Shown: piece after piece, positions 36,820 through 48,468 of the stretch | How the letters are laid out: each line of letters opens with the position of its first letter | Position numbering within the stretch: the first letter of the stretch is position 1 | From: Ciborinia camelliae | Taxonomy: Eukaryota; Ascomycota; Leotiomycetes; Helotiales; Sclerotiniaceae | Length of the DNA stretch: 64,000 nt | Direction of reading: 5' to 3' | Assembly: GCA_025890175.1 (NCBI GenBank) | Contig: JANPYM010000007.1 | Location: forward strand, 357,561-421,560 | The notes under the pieces: model-generated | The model's database searches: none | What the model saw: the letters and a program-made list of their open reading frames with translations, nothing else | What the model was told of the DNA's origin: nothing | Position numbers and translations under genes: made by a program

Positions 36820-39055
36820 ATGTTTCGCGCTCAACAAAATGCCTTCGACGAGGTCGTCGGTAAGTCGCAATCTATGAACTCTTCAATACTTAATCGGCTT
36901 GCAATGACGCCCTGAATATATTGCTAACTTATGGATTCTACAGCCAAGGCGACCGACGAGAATCTCACATCGGAAAATTGGGAATATATTATGGACGTAT
37001 GTGACAAAGTATCTGGAGAAGACAGTGGTGCCAAAGATGCTGTGGCAAGCATGATAAAGAGACTGGCGCATCGAAATGCCAACGTGCAATTATATACTTT
37101 AGAGGTTGGTTATTACATAGGTCGCAGTCACTTTTATCAAATCTAACCTTCATTGTATAGCTTGCCAATGCTTTGAGTCAAAATTGCGGAGCGAAAATGC
37201 ACAGAGAGTTGGCCTCGAGAGCGTTCACGGATGCATTATTGAGACTGGCGAACGATAGAAACACACATCAGCAAGTGAAGGCGAAGATTCTCGAGCGAAT
37301 GGCAGAGTGGGCAGGAATGTTTAAAGACCCTGACTTGGGAATCATGAATGATCAATACCACCGATTGAAGAGCCAGAATCCCAACTTACATCCACCTTCC
37401 GCACCATCAAAGAGCCGACTTACGGATTTGGATCGCCGAAAAGAAGAAGAGGAGTTACAAATGGCATTGAAATTATCTATTCAGGATAAAAGTAGTCAAC
37501 CAAAACCTGCCCAGCCATCGAGTTCATCCACAGGCCCGGCACAATCGCAACAAGCCGCACAGCCACAAGTACCATCTGGTACCACGGCCGCTACTGTCTC
37601 GAGAGTTAAAGCACTTTACGATTTCCAAGCAACTGATGCGGATGAATTACAGTTTCGAAAGGGCGATATTATTGCAGTTGTAGGGTCAGTATACAAGGAT
37701 TGGTGGAGAGGTTCAATACGAGGAAAGACTGGCATATTTCCTCTTAACTATGTCGAGAAGTTGGTGGATCCCACACCGGAAGAACTAAAACGAGAAGCGC
37801 AAATGGAAGCTGAGGTTTTTGCGGAGATCAAGAACGTAGAGAAGTTACTTACGTTATTGAGTACTTCGTCATCTCAACTGGATTCTAGGGATAATGAGGA
37901 GATCACAGTAGGTTTGCACTATTCTTACGTGATGCGTCATGCTGACTTCCATAGAAACTTTATCATTCTACTCTCGCAATTCGGCCAAAACTTATTGAAC
38001 TTATCGGAAAATACTCCCAGAAAAAAGGTAGCATCTAATATTCATTCAATCGGACTCTTGATCAGCTCACTAACATATATCAGATGATTTCACACAACTG
38101 AATGAGAGGTTCATTAAATCATGTCGTGATTATGAGAACTTATTAGATGCCTCTATGACCCAGGCTCAGCCTTACCAATATGGTCGACCAGGGCAAGCAC
38201 CACAAGGTGCACAAGGTTATGGATATCCCCCTCAAGCCGCAAGACCACAACAAGAACCCCAAAGATACTATACACCTTCTCAGCAACAACAAGGTTGGCA
38301 AAGTCTTTTGCAGGCATTGGTAAATATCGGTATACTAACTTTTCACAGAGCCGCCATACCAACAACAACCATCTCCAACCAGCGGTTATCCTCCTCCGCG
38401 TAATGCGCCAGCCCCTTTTTACGTTCTTGCTCCTAATCAACAACCCCCACAAGCCGACGGTCGTCCACCATATCCTAGCCAACAACCTCCACAATCGGAT
38501 GGTCAACAGTCATACCCCAAGAGAGACCCTACGCCTCGCATCCCATCTGGCTCACAGCCTCCCCCTCTTCAAACCAATAGTCCTCCCCCAACTCAATACC
38601 CAACACAACAACCGCAAACGGGTCATCGCCCACAAAGCACATATTCTAACCCACAAGAATTAGCCACGTCGGTCTATGACTCTCCAGTTCAACAACAAAA
38701 CCCTCATGCATATGCCGCATATGCCGAAACTGATCCATACACAGCCACCCCCGCCACCGCCCAACCACCACAACAATACAATGCCTACAAACCACCCCAA
38801 CAGCCATCTCAACCTCCTCAACCATCATACGAACCGCCAGCTCCTCCAAATCAAGTACCAAGTCCAGTTCAAAACTCGCCCTACCCGGTTCTAAGCCACG
38901 ATTCTAGAAATACTTTGCCAAGTCAAGGTCAATATAAAGCTTATCAACGGCCGGATAGTAGTGATAGCAATCAGGGTTTCAGTAATGCTCCTAGTGCTCC
39001 GCCTGGTGGTGCGTCTAATCCAGCAGACTTTTATAGACAGAACGCTGCGTATTAG
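36820..39055 (+). CDS. HSE1: Hse1, ESCRT-0 subunit (VHS, UIM, SH3); frame does not close at one junction
   Basis: Exons are 36820-36859, 36944-37104, 37161-38027, 38084-38293 and 38349-39055. The VHS domain begins at residue ~10 (ATDENLTSENWEYIMDVCD). A ubiquitin-interacting motif follows (EEEELQMALKLSIQD), then an SH3 domain (VKALYDFQATDADELQFRKGD, given in part: ALYDFQATDADELQF). A helical GAT-like region and a P/Q-rich tail end the protein. With Vps27 it forms ESCRT-0, which sorts ubiquitinated cargo at endosomes. Joining exon 3 to exon 4 (donor GTAGCA at 38028, acceptor CAG at 38083) leaves the frame one base short, although the protein on both sides matches Hse1. Adding one A to the A6 run at 38021-38026 would restore it. 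This is either an indel error or a real lesion truncating the protein after the SH3 and part of the helical region. Confidence 0.85.
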
Positions 39056-39748
39056 GCCGAGTAATGGGACCAAAGGATAAAGACATCATTTAACCTTGGG
39101 AAGGATAGCTTCATGAGCAGTCTAAATTGAATCTGCTAGGCTATTCAGGTGATTGGGAAAGGGATTGACGGGCCGAATATAATTTTTGAGGGGGGAATGG
39201 ATCGATGGATAATATACATTGGCATGTTTTGGGCACATTTTTACGAGCAGTTATTTATTCAATTCAGGTAGTTGTTAGTTAATCAAATACCCCATTTCAT
39301 CTACTCTTCAAGAGCTCTTCGTTGTACGTATTTGGTGATATTTGTATTTTTTTGTTTATTAATAATTACTCTTTTTTAGTTTATCCCTTGAGAGGAATAT
39401 TAAATTAAATAATGACGTTTACAAAACATAATTTTTTCTTTAAGAACTTATTTTTATCATATCGCAACTAAGAGGTGTGGCATTCTATTCTCTGTTGTGG
39501 TCAAGTACTACCTAGTAGTAGGTAGGTAGGTAGGTAGGTAGGTATACAAAGATGGTAGGTACGGCCTGGTAAGTGAGTGCTCTTTCCGTATGTGATGAGA
39601 TATCAAGTCAAGTCAAGTCTTGCTCGAAATGTTGAACTTGGCATGTTGCAACTTCCTCACCATAGGTCATTCAATGAATCTCCTTCATGGATTTTAACGA
39701 TTGTATCTTTGAACATCTTCGTCCCGCGATTTGATATTTGGAACCATC
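39056..39748. other. Intergenic region with GGTA microsatellite
   Basis: It has AT-rich DNA and a (GGTA)n run at about 39520-39545. It is the likely promoter of the ABC transporter gene. Confidence 0.6.
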
Positions 39749-42700
39749 ATGGATAATTCAGGGTATTCAAGATTACAGGAGCCTCCAATTACCCCGCCAT
39801 CTAGAGTTCATGGAGCATATCCACGTGAAAAGCATCAGAAAGTCGAATGCGCTCCTCAGCCAAGTGACCCATTCCAAGATCCATCGCTGCCTCGACCATC
39901 ATTTGTAGAGCAACGATTCGAATTACCATCAACACTCTTGAGTCCACTCAAAGCACCAGAACCATCAGACCGATTTAAGAATCCCTTCTTAAACCTGCTT
40001 CCAAATTCTCCATTGAACCCGCGTAGTCACAATTTCAATCCCGAAGAATGGATCTCAAACTTGGTTGCATTCATGGGGCAAGATCCAAGACGATATCCTC
40101 GGAGAAGCGCAGGGTTTTCTTTTGAGAATCTAAGTCTCCATAGTTTCACGAAGCCGACTGACTATCAGAAGAATGTCGCAAATATTATTTTTGAAATTGG
40201 CGCCTTTGCTCGATGGCTAGTTGGATCTGGAAAGCAAAAGATCCAGATATTGAAAAGTTTTGATGGTCTGGTCGAGCATGGAGAAATGTTATTACTTCTT
40301 GGTCGACCGGGGAGTGGAGTTTCTTCTTTACTGAAAACAATAGTCGGGATCAAAAATGGACTCTTCATTGATCCAGATTCGACTATCAACTATCAAGGAG
40401 TCTCTATGACGGAGATGCACTCAAGATTTAGAGGTGAAGCAATCTATTTGGCCGAGTCAGATATTCATTTTTCGAACTTGACTGTCGGTGAGACGTTGCT
40501 GTTCGCAGCCAAGGCTCGAGCACCGCGCGATTATACATTTCCAGGAGTGACTCAACAAGTGTATGCAGAACATATGAGGGATGTGATGATGACGACATTT
40601 GGCCTTAGTCATGTTGAGAAAGTACAGGTGGGGAATGACTGTGTTAAAGGTATTAGTGAAGGAGAGAGGAAGAGGTTGAGCATCGCAGAAGCAGCTTTGA
40701 GTGGATGTACACTACAGTGTTGGGATAACAGCACAAAAGGTCTGGATAGTGCCTATGCACTCGATTTCTGTAAAATGATCCGACTTTCTACCACTCTGGG
40801 GAGAACGACGTCATGCATTTCATTATATCAAGCTCCCCAAAGTGCTTATGATGTAAGCCTCAGTCGCGAATCTAGAAAGAGCGTTGCTAATTATGTTACC
40901 GCAGCTATTTGATAAAGTTACAGTACATGAACTCCCACAATCACTCCACAGAATAGTATTGACGACCGTCACAGGTGCTGTACGAAGGACGGCAGATATT
41001 CTTTGGACCTTGTGAAGAAGCAAAGGCGTTTTTCATAGACATGGGGTTCATTTGTCCTCCATATCAAACTACTGCGGATTTCTTGACGTCACTCACAAGT
41101 CCAGATGAAAGATCAATCCAGTACTTAACATCGAAGTGCCTCTCCTGGACCAGAGCTGACCTTCACGGAGACCAGGTTTTGAATTTCGAGTACCGCGGAC
41201 TCCCGACGAATTCGTTATGGTCTGGAAAACAAGTTGTCATTACACAAGACTTATGCAAGAACTCGAAGCATACGAAAACGAATACCCCTTTGACGGCTCG
41301 CATGCTTTAGATTTTGCGGCTGCACGACGATCTCAACAAGCGAAATACCTGTTTGTCTCCCTCTTCTCGTCAGAATCATGATTTGACTAATCAACTTTCA
41401 GGCGTAGTAAATCAGCATACACGCTCCGCCCAAAACAGCAACTTATTTTGTGCATTGGCAGAGGCTTCCGGAGACTACGTAGCGATATCAACTTTAAGAT
41501 TCTTGACCTCGTAATCAATATTTTGATGGCTCTAATCATTAGCATCGTTTTCTACGATCTACCTGGTGATACTACCAGTATCAACAGTAGAAGTACATTA
41601 TTGTTCTTATCAATACTACTCAATGCTTTCTCAAGCTCGCTTGAGGTAACCACAAGAACTTCCTGGTATTTTCAGACCACTGACCCATTGTAGATTCTCC
41701 AGTCAGACATTCAGCGTCCTATTGTGGAAAAACAAGCAAGATATGCATTTGTTCATCCTTTCGCCGAGACGGTTTCTTCTGTAATCTGCAACATACCATA
41801 CAAACTTTGCAACACGGTTCTTTTCAACGCCATTATCTACTTTATGACAAACTTAAGGAGAACATCATCGGCTTTCTTCACGTTCATGGCCTTCTCATTC
41901 GTTATTCAAATGACATTATCTATGATTTTTAGAACTATTGGCGCTTTTTGTCGATCTCTCACTCAAGCTCTATGTCCATCAGCTATCATCATCTTGGTTT
42001 TCATGATGTATGCAGGATTTGTGATACCACCGATGGAGATGGTGCCATTGCTCCAGTGGATAATGTACATTAACCCAGTTGCGTATGCCTATGAAAGTTT
42101 GATAATTAACGAATTCTATGGTCGTATCTTTGCATGTGCAAATCTCGTACCGACTGGACCATCTTACATCGGCACTAGTCCCCACAATCGAGTTTGTTCC
42201 GTTGTTGGGTCTGTCGCTGGCTTTGAGGAAGTATTGGGAACTATATACCTCGAGCTCAGATTTGGTTTCCAACCTAATCATCTATGGCGGTATGTAATAA
42301 AATCGTATTTATGTATCCGATATCATGGAGAGAAATCTGGTTAAGAATGCTAAGCTAACGCGCTCAGAAACATGAGTATCTTGTTTGCTTTCATGGCATT
42401 CTTTATGGCTGCCTACGTACTCGCTACAATTCATATATCGACAGAGAAAATAAATGGAGAGATCCTATTGTTCCAAAAGGGGCACAAACCACAACCCAAG
42501 AGGCAGAGACATCTTGAAATATACTCAGGAGCAGAAACCAATAGGTATGGCGGAAATGGCGATCCATTAAGCAGAATACATAAGCAAACATCTACATTTC
42601 AATGGAAGGATATTTGTCTCGATATCAAAACTGAAGACGGCACACGTCGAATCTTAGATCATATTGATGGATGGGTAAAACCGGGGACTCTAACTGCTCT

Positions 42701-45014
42701 TATGGTATGTTTGATGAAGTCGATTTCATACTCATGCTGATAGGGTTAACTTGTAGGGCCCATCGGGAGCAGGAAAGACGTCATTGCTAGATGTTCTGGC
42801 ATCCAGGAATCACAATGTTGGTTTGGTTTCTGGACAATCATTCGTTGATGGCTGCATAAAAGATATATCTTTTCAGCGGAAAGTTGGATATGTTCAGCAA
42901 CAGGACTTCCATCTTTCAACAACGACGGTGCGCGAAGCACTACAATTTAGTGCGATCATGCGCCAGTCAAATAAGGTCACAAAAAAAGAGAAGCTTGCTT
43001 ACGTGGAAGAAATAATCAAGCTCTTGGAAATGGATGTATATGCAGATGCGATTGTTGGGATTCCGGGCGAAGGTTCGTAAAACTAGACCCGGTTCATTTG
43101 ACTAGACTAATTAACAAATCAGGGCTGAACAGTGAACAGCGAAAGAAATTGAGTATAGGTGTTGAGCTTGCTGCCAAGCCTAAACTTTTACTCTTCTTGG
43201 ACGAGCCTACTTCGGGTCTTGACAGCAGCACGTCATGGGAAATAGTTGAGCTTCTGAAAAAGATTACAGCTCATGGGCAAGCGGTTATATGTAGCATCCA
43301 TCAACCATCTACAGCGCTATTCCAGCGTTTCGATCGTCTTCTGTTTCTTGGCCCTGGAGGTCGGACAATCTATTTTGGGAAGCTCGGCGAGAATTGCGAA
43401 ACCATCAAAAAGTACTTTGAAGCCAATGGAGCCGATCCTTGTCTTCCAAATGAAAATTTAGCTGAATGGATCATGAGGTAAGTCGTTTCCAACCAGCTTT
43501 TGAGGGATTTTTAACATAGAAAAGGACTATCGGTTGTACCCCTGGATCACAAAACCTTATCAATTGGCATGAAGTGTGGAAAAATAGTCATGAACTAGTC
43601 CTCGTTCATCGAAAATTGGATCATATGAGGAAGGCTTTGGTTGCAAGGTCAAGCTTTTTCCTGACGGGAACCAAGAAACCGCCTCGTCGCAAGGAATTTG
43701 CTACGCCATTTTTAGTGCAAGTCTGGCAATGTTTCCGAAGAACAAACTTGCACTACTGGCGGACCCCTTCTTACATTTATTCGAAACTCACATTATCCCT
43801 TTTCTATGTCTGTTTACCCATGATAAGATCCCATCACCCGAAAGCTAATCGGTGATAGGCTCTATTTCTTGGGGTTTCGTTCTTCAAGAATACAGACTCT
43901 TTACAAGATCTGCGTAATCAGACTTTCGGCGTGTTTATGCTTCTGTGAGCTGATCCTTTCACTGATAGGAATGAAACGCTGCTGATTGTTATGTAGAACT
44001 TTGGCATCCAGCTTTGTTCCGCAACTCCTTCCGAATTTCTTGGTACAACGAGCTTTATTTGAAGCTCGAGAGCGCAAAGTCTATTCATGGCCAGCTTTCA
44101 TCATCAGTAATATACTTGTTGAGCTACCATGGAACACTTTAGTGGCAATAATAATGTTTTTGAGCTGGTACTATCCTGTGGGGATGTATCGCAATGCACT
44201 GTTAACGAAAACAATGCTTGAGAGGAATGGGATGATGCTTCTGTTGATTTGGGTATATCTGATATATGCAAGTACTTTCGGCTATATGTTACAGGTTGGT
44301 CTTGAGCATACAGAGATGGCTGGGAAGTTATCTAATGCTGCATTTTTGTTGTCATTGATGTTCTGTGGGTAAGTGTTATATGTTAACTTACCTCTCTTCA
44401 TGTGAGATGACAGATAACTGATATCCCCCAGTATACTTTCAGCACCTATAGCGCTACCCCAAATATGGGATATGATATCGCTTCTATCTCCGTTCACTTA
44501 TCTAGTCGACGGCATGCTCTCAATTGGCATTGCAAACGTCCCGGTACAATGTTCCCAATACGAGCTTCTTCACTTCGAACCTGTAACGGGAAGTAGTTGT
44601 GGCTCTTACATGGCTAGCTATCTGCAAAAAGCCGGAGGATATCTTTCCAATCCCTCTGCAAAGAGCAGATGCGTATATTGTCCCATCAAAGATTCAAATG
44701 AATTCCTGGCTGGCGCGGGCATGAGTTACACGAATCGATGGCGCAACTTCTGTATAATGTGGGTTTATGTGGGCTTCAATGTCATTATGGCCTTGTTCAT
44801 ATACTGGCTGGTCAGAGTCTCAAAGATTTGGAAGGGAACGCCTAAGAAGGGCCTGGAGGGTTCATGGGATCCGAAAGATCCAAATCATGTCAGTGATGCA
44901 AGTGGAGTTCGTCATTCGGAGAGAAGTTTTGTGAAAATAAGTGGATACAAGGAGGAGAGTCCTCAGTCTAGGAAGCGAGGTCGGTCTGATGACATAGAAC
45001 TTGTCGAGATGTAG
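39749..45014 (+). CDS. PDR-type (ABCG) full-size ABC transporter, 13 exons
   Basis: Thirteen exons, all in phase, give 1539 residues: 39749-40852, 40905-40922 (18 nt), 40975-41120, 41171-41350, 41402-41645, 41694-42289, 42368-42704, 42757-43072, 43123-43477, 43525-43807, 43859-43944, 43997-44368 and 44432-45014. The order is NBD-TMD-NBD-TMD, typical of pleiotropic drug-resistance pumps in the plasma membrane that export xenobiotics or sterols. NBD1: degenerate Walker [13 protein letters not shown] (from residue 185), signature GISEGERKR (~301), Walker B LQCWD (~322). NBD2: intact Walker [10 protein letters not shown] (876), GLNSEQRKK signature (~981) and [13 protein letters not shown]. In these pumps NBD1 is normally the degenerate half, but its signature is usually SGGERKR, so the glutamate is unusual. 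The donors GTTTGT, GTCTGT and GTTCGT are non-consensus but the frame holds at every join. Substrate unknown. Confidence 0.9.
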
Positions 45015-45443
45015 GATGCTGAGAGGATAGGTTGGTGGCCCGGTGGTTTGCTATTGCGGCATCGGAAATGAGGGGGCCAGTTTGATAGGTGATATTGGTT
45101 GGCTTGTTAGTACTTCGTATTGGCTTTTTATATACTTATATGGAATATATAGAATTGATTGTAATTTTATTTTCTTTTATAATCGATAAGCCTTCGAATT
45201 CATTAGGTGTGTGATTTTGTGGTAAATATCTAACATCTTGGGGCCAAGGTTGAAGTTCATGGCTGATCACCTCGGAAATTAAAGCGGCATCGAGATAAAT
45301 GCTTATATTACCCCTCCACATTGTACAAACCGAAATTTATTCGATACTGCACCTTCCACATCCATCATCCCACATCCCGCATCCCACACCTCAAGTCTCA
45401 ACTCTCAACATAGCTCTTTTCACAACCAACTCACGCACCAAAA

Positions 45444-48400
45444 ATGTACTGCGCAGAATGCGGGCATCCACTTCCCGACATCCGCGACGACAATACAACA
45501 TGCAGCAAATGTAAAACTCGACTTGGTACCTGGTGGGACGAATCGTCGAAAACGATGCGCACGAACCGCGAAGCATTTGTACCGACGAATATGATGAGCG
45601 AATTAATGGGCGGGCGAAGCCATTTTGAGAACAACAAAAAGGTTTCGGAGCGGAGGAATACATACGGATTGGAGGAGAGAGGATTCCTCGCGACGCTGAC
45701 GATGTTGGAGATGCGATGGGGCCCGGGAGGCGGCGCGGGCTTGGGCCGCAAAACGATGGACGGGTTGGGGAAAATGATCCGCAGCACTTTGGACATGTCG
45801 CTCTCGCGCGGCGAGGTCCGCGAGGCCCTCGCGAAGAATGTGGATATTTGGATGCGGCTGCAGCGCATTTTTTACCTCGCCGTCCCCATCCTCGTCTCCC
45901 GGTCGCTGCGCGAATCGTATACGGAACAGGGCGCTCCTTCTGGCCTCGATGTTTCCGAGAGCGTGGCCCTCATCCTTAAGAATTTTGATGCGCTGGTGGA
46001 GGATTTGGGCTATTTGAATAATTTGTTGGTCGTTAGTCGGAATATGTTGGCTGTGAAGGAGACGGCGCAGGAGATTTGTAGGGCGGTCGGTTTGGATAAG
46101 CAGGTCCATAAGCTGGTTATCCTGTGTGTGAATGTTACTAGTAAGGGGTATGATGGGGAGAATGTGGATGAGAATAGTAGGGGGAGGTTGAATGAGATCA
46201 CGGAACTTTGTGAGTGTGACTTACTTGGCTTTGACTTGTGGGTTGCTGGGTTTATGGATTGATGCTGACTTTTTCGCAGATAAAAAGCTCCTGGTGACTT
46301 GTTTACAACATACGCATAATTGGACTATGGGCAATGATCGGTTCAAGATGTCGTTTTGGTTCGATATGCTTTTCGATAATGATTTACATAACGATCCTGT
46401 GCACGAACTTCCTCCCGACGATCTGAATGTGGAGAAAGTATATCATGAGGTTAAGAACTGGTTGACCAGACACTCTGCCGACCAGGATGAGACCGCCAAG
46501 GAGCTCTTGGAGAAATACGCTGCGGAGTCTGAGATGTACTGTGCACCTGGACCGCTTCCACAAATCGACGAATTCACCGTGACTGAGGCGGATAAGGAAG
46601 ATGATCCCGAAGAAACAACACCAGTATGGAAACCCGAATTGACGGATAAGTATGAGCAAGATCGACTTTACGCTCGAGTATCGCATGAGATTGATCTTTG
46701 GTGGAAGCGTCAAAGAGATCAAAATTATGAGGGCTGGGTTGTGAAGATGGTGTCCGTGGAAGATGCAATGAAACGTGCCGAGGCTTGCAAGGAGACCGCT
46801 ATGCATAGATTTCTTCCTCAACGGGCTTTCCAGGACCAGGATGCATACGATCAGGATGAACAGTTGGAGGAACCACCTCTACATGATGAAATCGATGATA
46901 CCCGCTCGATGGATGGACATGATGGTGAGGATGATGGCGAAGAGGAAGATGAGGAAGATGATGATGAGTCTTACGCAGAGGGACCTTTGAGAGGTCTTCT
47001 GACTGAAATTCCTAACATACTTGACACGAAACAAATCGAGGCTCTTCACATGACCGTCAAAGCTTGCATTGTCGACTCGATGGGTTCTGGACTCACACCC
47101 GCTGGTGAGAATCTCCAGAAGACACGATGTAAAATGTTTCTGGCTTTGGATTGTGGCAAGAATTTACTTCGAGAAATGCTGGTTTTCATTGCTGTTTGGG
47201 AACAAACCGATCAACACTTCATTTTCCAGATCACTGCTCAGATTATTGAGTCCTTCCATCACAACGCTTTATTACCATACGCTTGGAGCTCTCTCAGAAT
47301 CATGAAAGATATCGTGTCGCCAGCGCAAACCGTCCTTTTGCGTCTCATCAATTATATGTTCCGCGCTCGAAAGGATAGTCCTATCTACGATGATTTGAGA
47401 GATTACAATCGAGATGCAAAGCTTATTCATTTCCTCTTTACATATTTCCGCACACGCGTCGTACCCGATTGCATTGCTCTCATTCACGCACAAGCTCAAA
47501 TTCGAGCGCAAAAGAGCGATCCAAATGATTTCCCGGTCGATTTGTGGGATATGGAACGTGCCAAGGATGGACTCTCGCAATACCTTGATTTCATATCTAT
47601 CATTGCCGAAATACCCGAGATGCGACCACTTCTCATTGAGTGGGAATCAGTCTACGAACTTGTCGCTCTTCTTCGCGCTCTTGAACAAGGCGTGGCACGA
47701 AAAAATCTTACCGAACAACCATTACCAAATCGACGACCCGCACCGGTACCCCAACCAGGTGGTGGAATCCAAGCCATAGAGCGTCCGTACGAAAGCCCAA
47801 CCAGCCAAAACTCACCACAATTTTCCGGCCCAGGACAAACGCTCCCCCCTCTCCACGACACCCCACATAAATTCCCCTGGTCGGGAATCAAAATCCAGAT
47901 CCTCATCATCCTCACATCCTTGGTGGCGCCCAACAATGCCCGTCGCAACGGACCGGGAAATCCGATCGTTCAAAAACAATTGTTGGAACAGAATGGGATC
48001 ATGCCGCTTCTTAATTGCTGTGTTTACGATGGCCATAATGAGTATATCAAGGAGCGCGCGACGCTCTGTCTGAAATATGTCATGGAGGGTTGCGATGAGG
48101 CGCAGAAGTGGGTGAAGGATTTGGTACCCTCGAATAAGCAGAGGCCGGCGCCGGCGCCGGGTGCGGGTGCGGGTGCTGGTTCGGCTACTGCGAGTACGGG
48201 TGCGGGCGTAAATGGCACTGCGCATACACATGTGCGGACGGGTGGTGATGGGAGCATTAGTCTTGGTCAGAGTGTTGGTGATGTGGATCCGGCGCTGCAG
48301 TTGGAAAAATTGAGGTTGCAGGAGAGGGTCAGGGTGGCGGAGTTGAAGGCTAGGGAGTTGAGGGGGAAGGAGAGGGAGAAGGAGAGGGAGAGGGAGAAGG

Positions 48401-48468
48401 AGAATGTGAAGGAGAATGCGAAGGAGAATGCGAATGTGAATGGGCAGGGGCAGGGACAGGGGAAGTAG
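45444..48468 (+). CDS. Ataxin-10/Ctr86-like protein with N-terminal zinc ribbon
   Basis: Two exons, 45444-46209 and 46280-48468 (70-nt intron, GTGAGT to GCAG, phase kept), give 984 residues. Residues ~3-26 form a C2C2 zinc ribbon (CAECGHPL, then CSKCKTRLG). The middle is helical, with an acidic run at ~467-487 (GEEEDEEDDDE). Residues ~791-865 resemble the ataxin-10 C-terminal domain (EQNGIMPLLNCCVYDGHNEY, then ERATLCLKYVMEG). The tail is Gly/Ala-rich, then a charged coiled coil (EREKEREREKEN). The yeast relative Ctr86 is poorly characterised; ataxin-10 proteins are ARM-repeat adaptors. The zinc ribbon in the same frame is not a feature I associate with Ctr86, so it may be a lineage feature or a start extension. 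No operon-like linkage is implied. Confidence 0.7.

Noticed and set aside
14812..45014. Secondary-metabolite cluster containing phosphatase, dehydrogenase and PDR pump
   Set aside because: No backbone synthase (PKS, NRPS, terpene cyclase) and the genes are far apart with housekeeping genes between them.
39749..45014. PDR transporter as a pseudogene because of many short frames
   Set aside because: Every break is explained by a GT-AG intron in phase, and the joined protein has the full family length and motifs.
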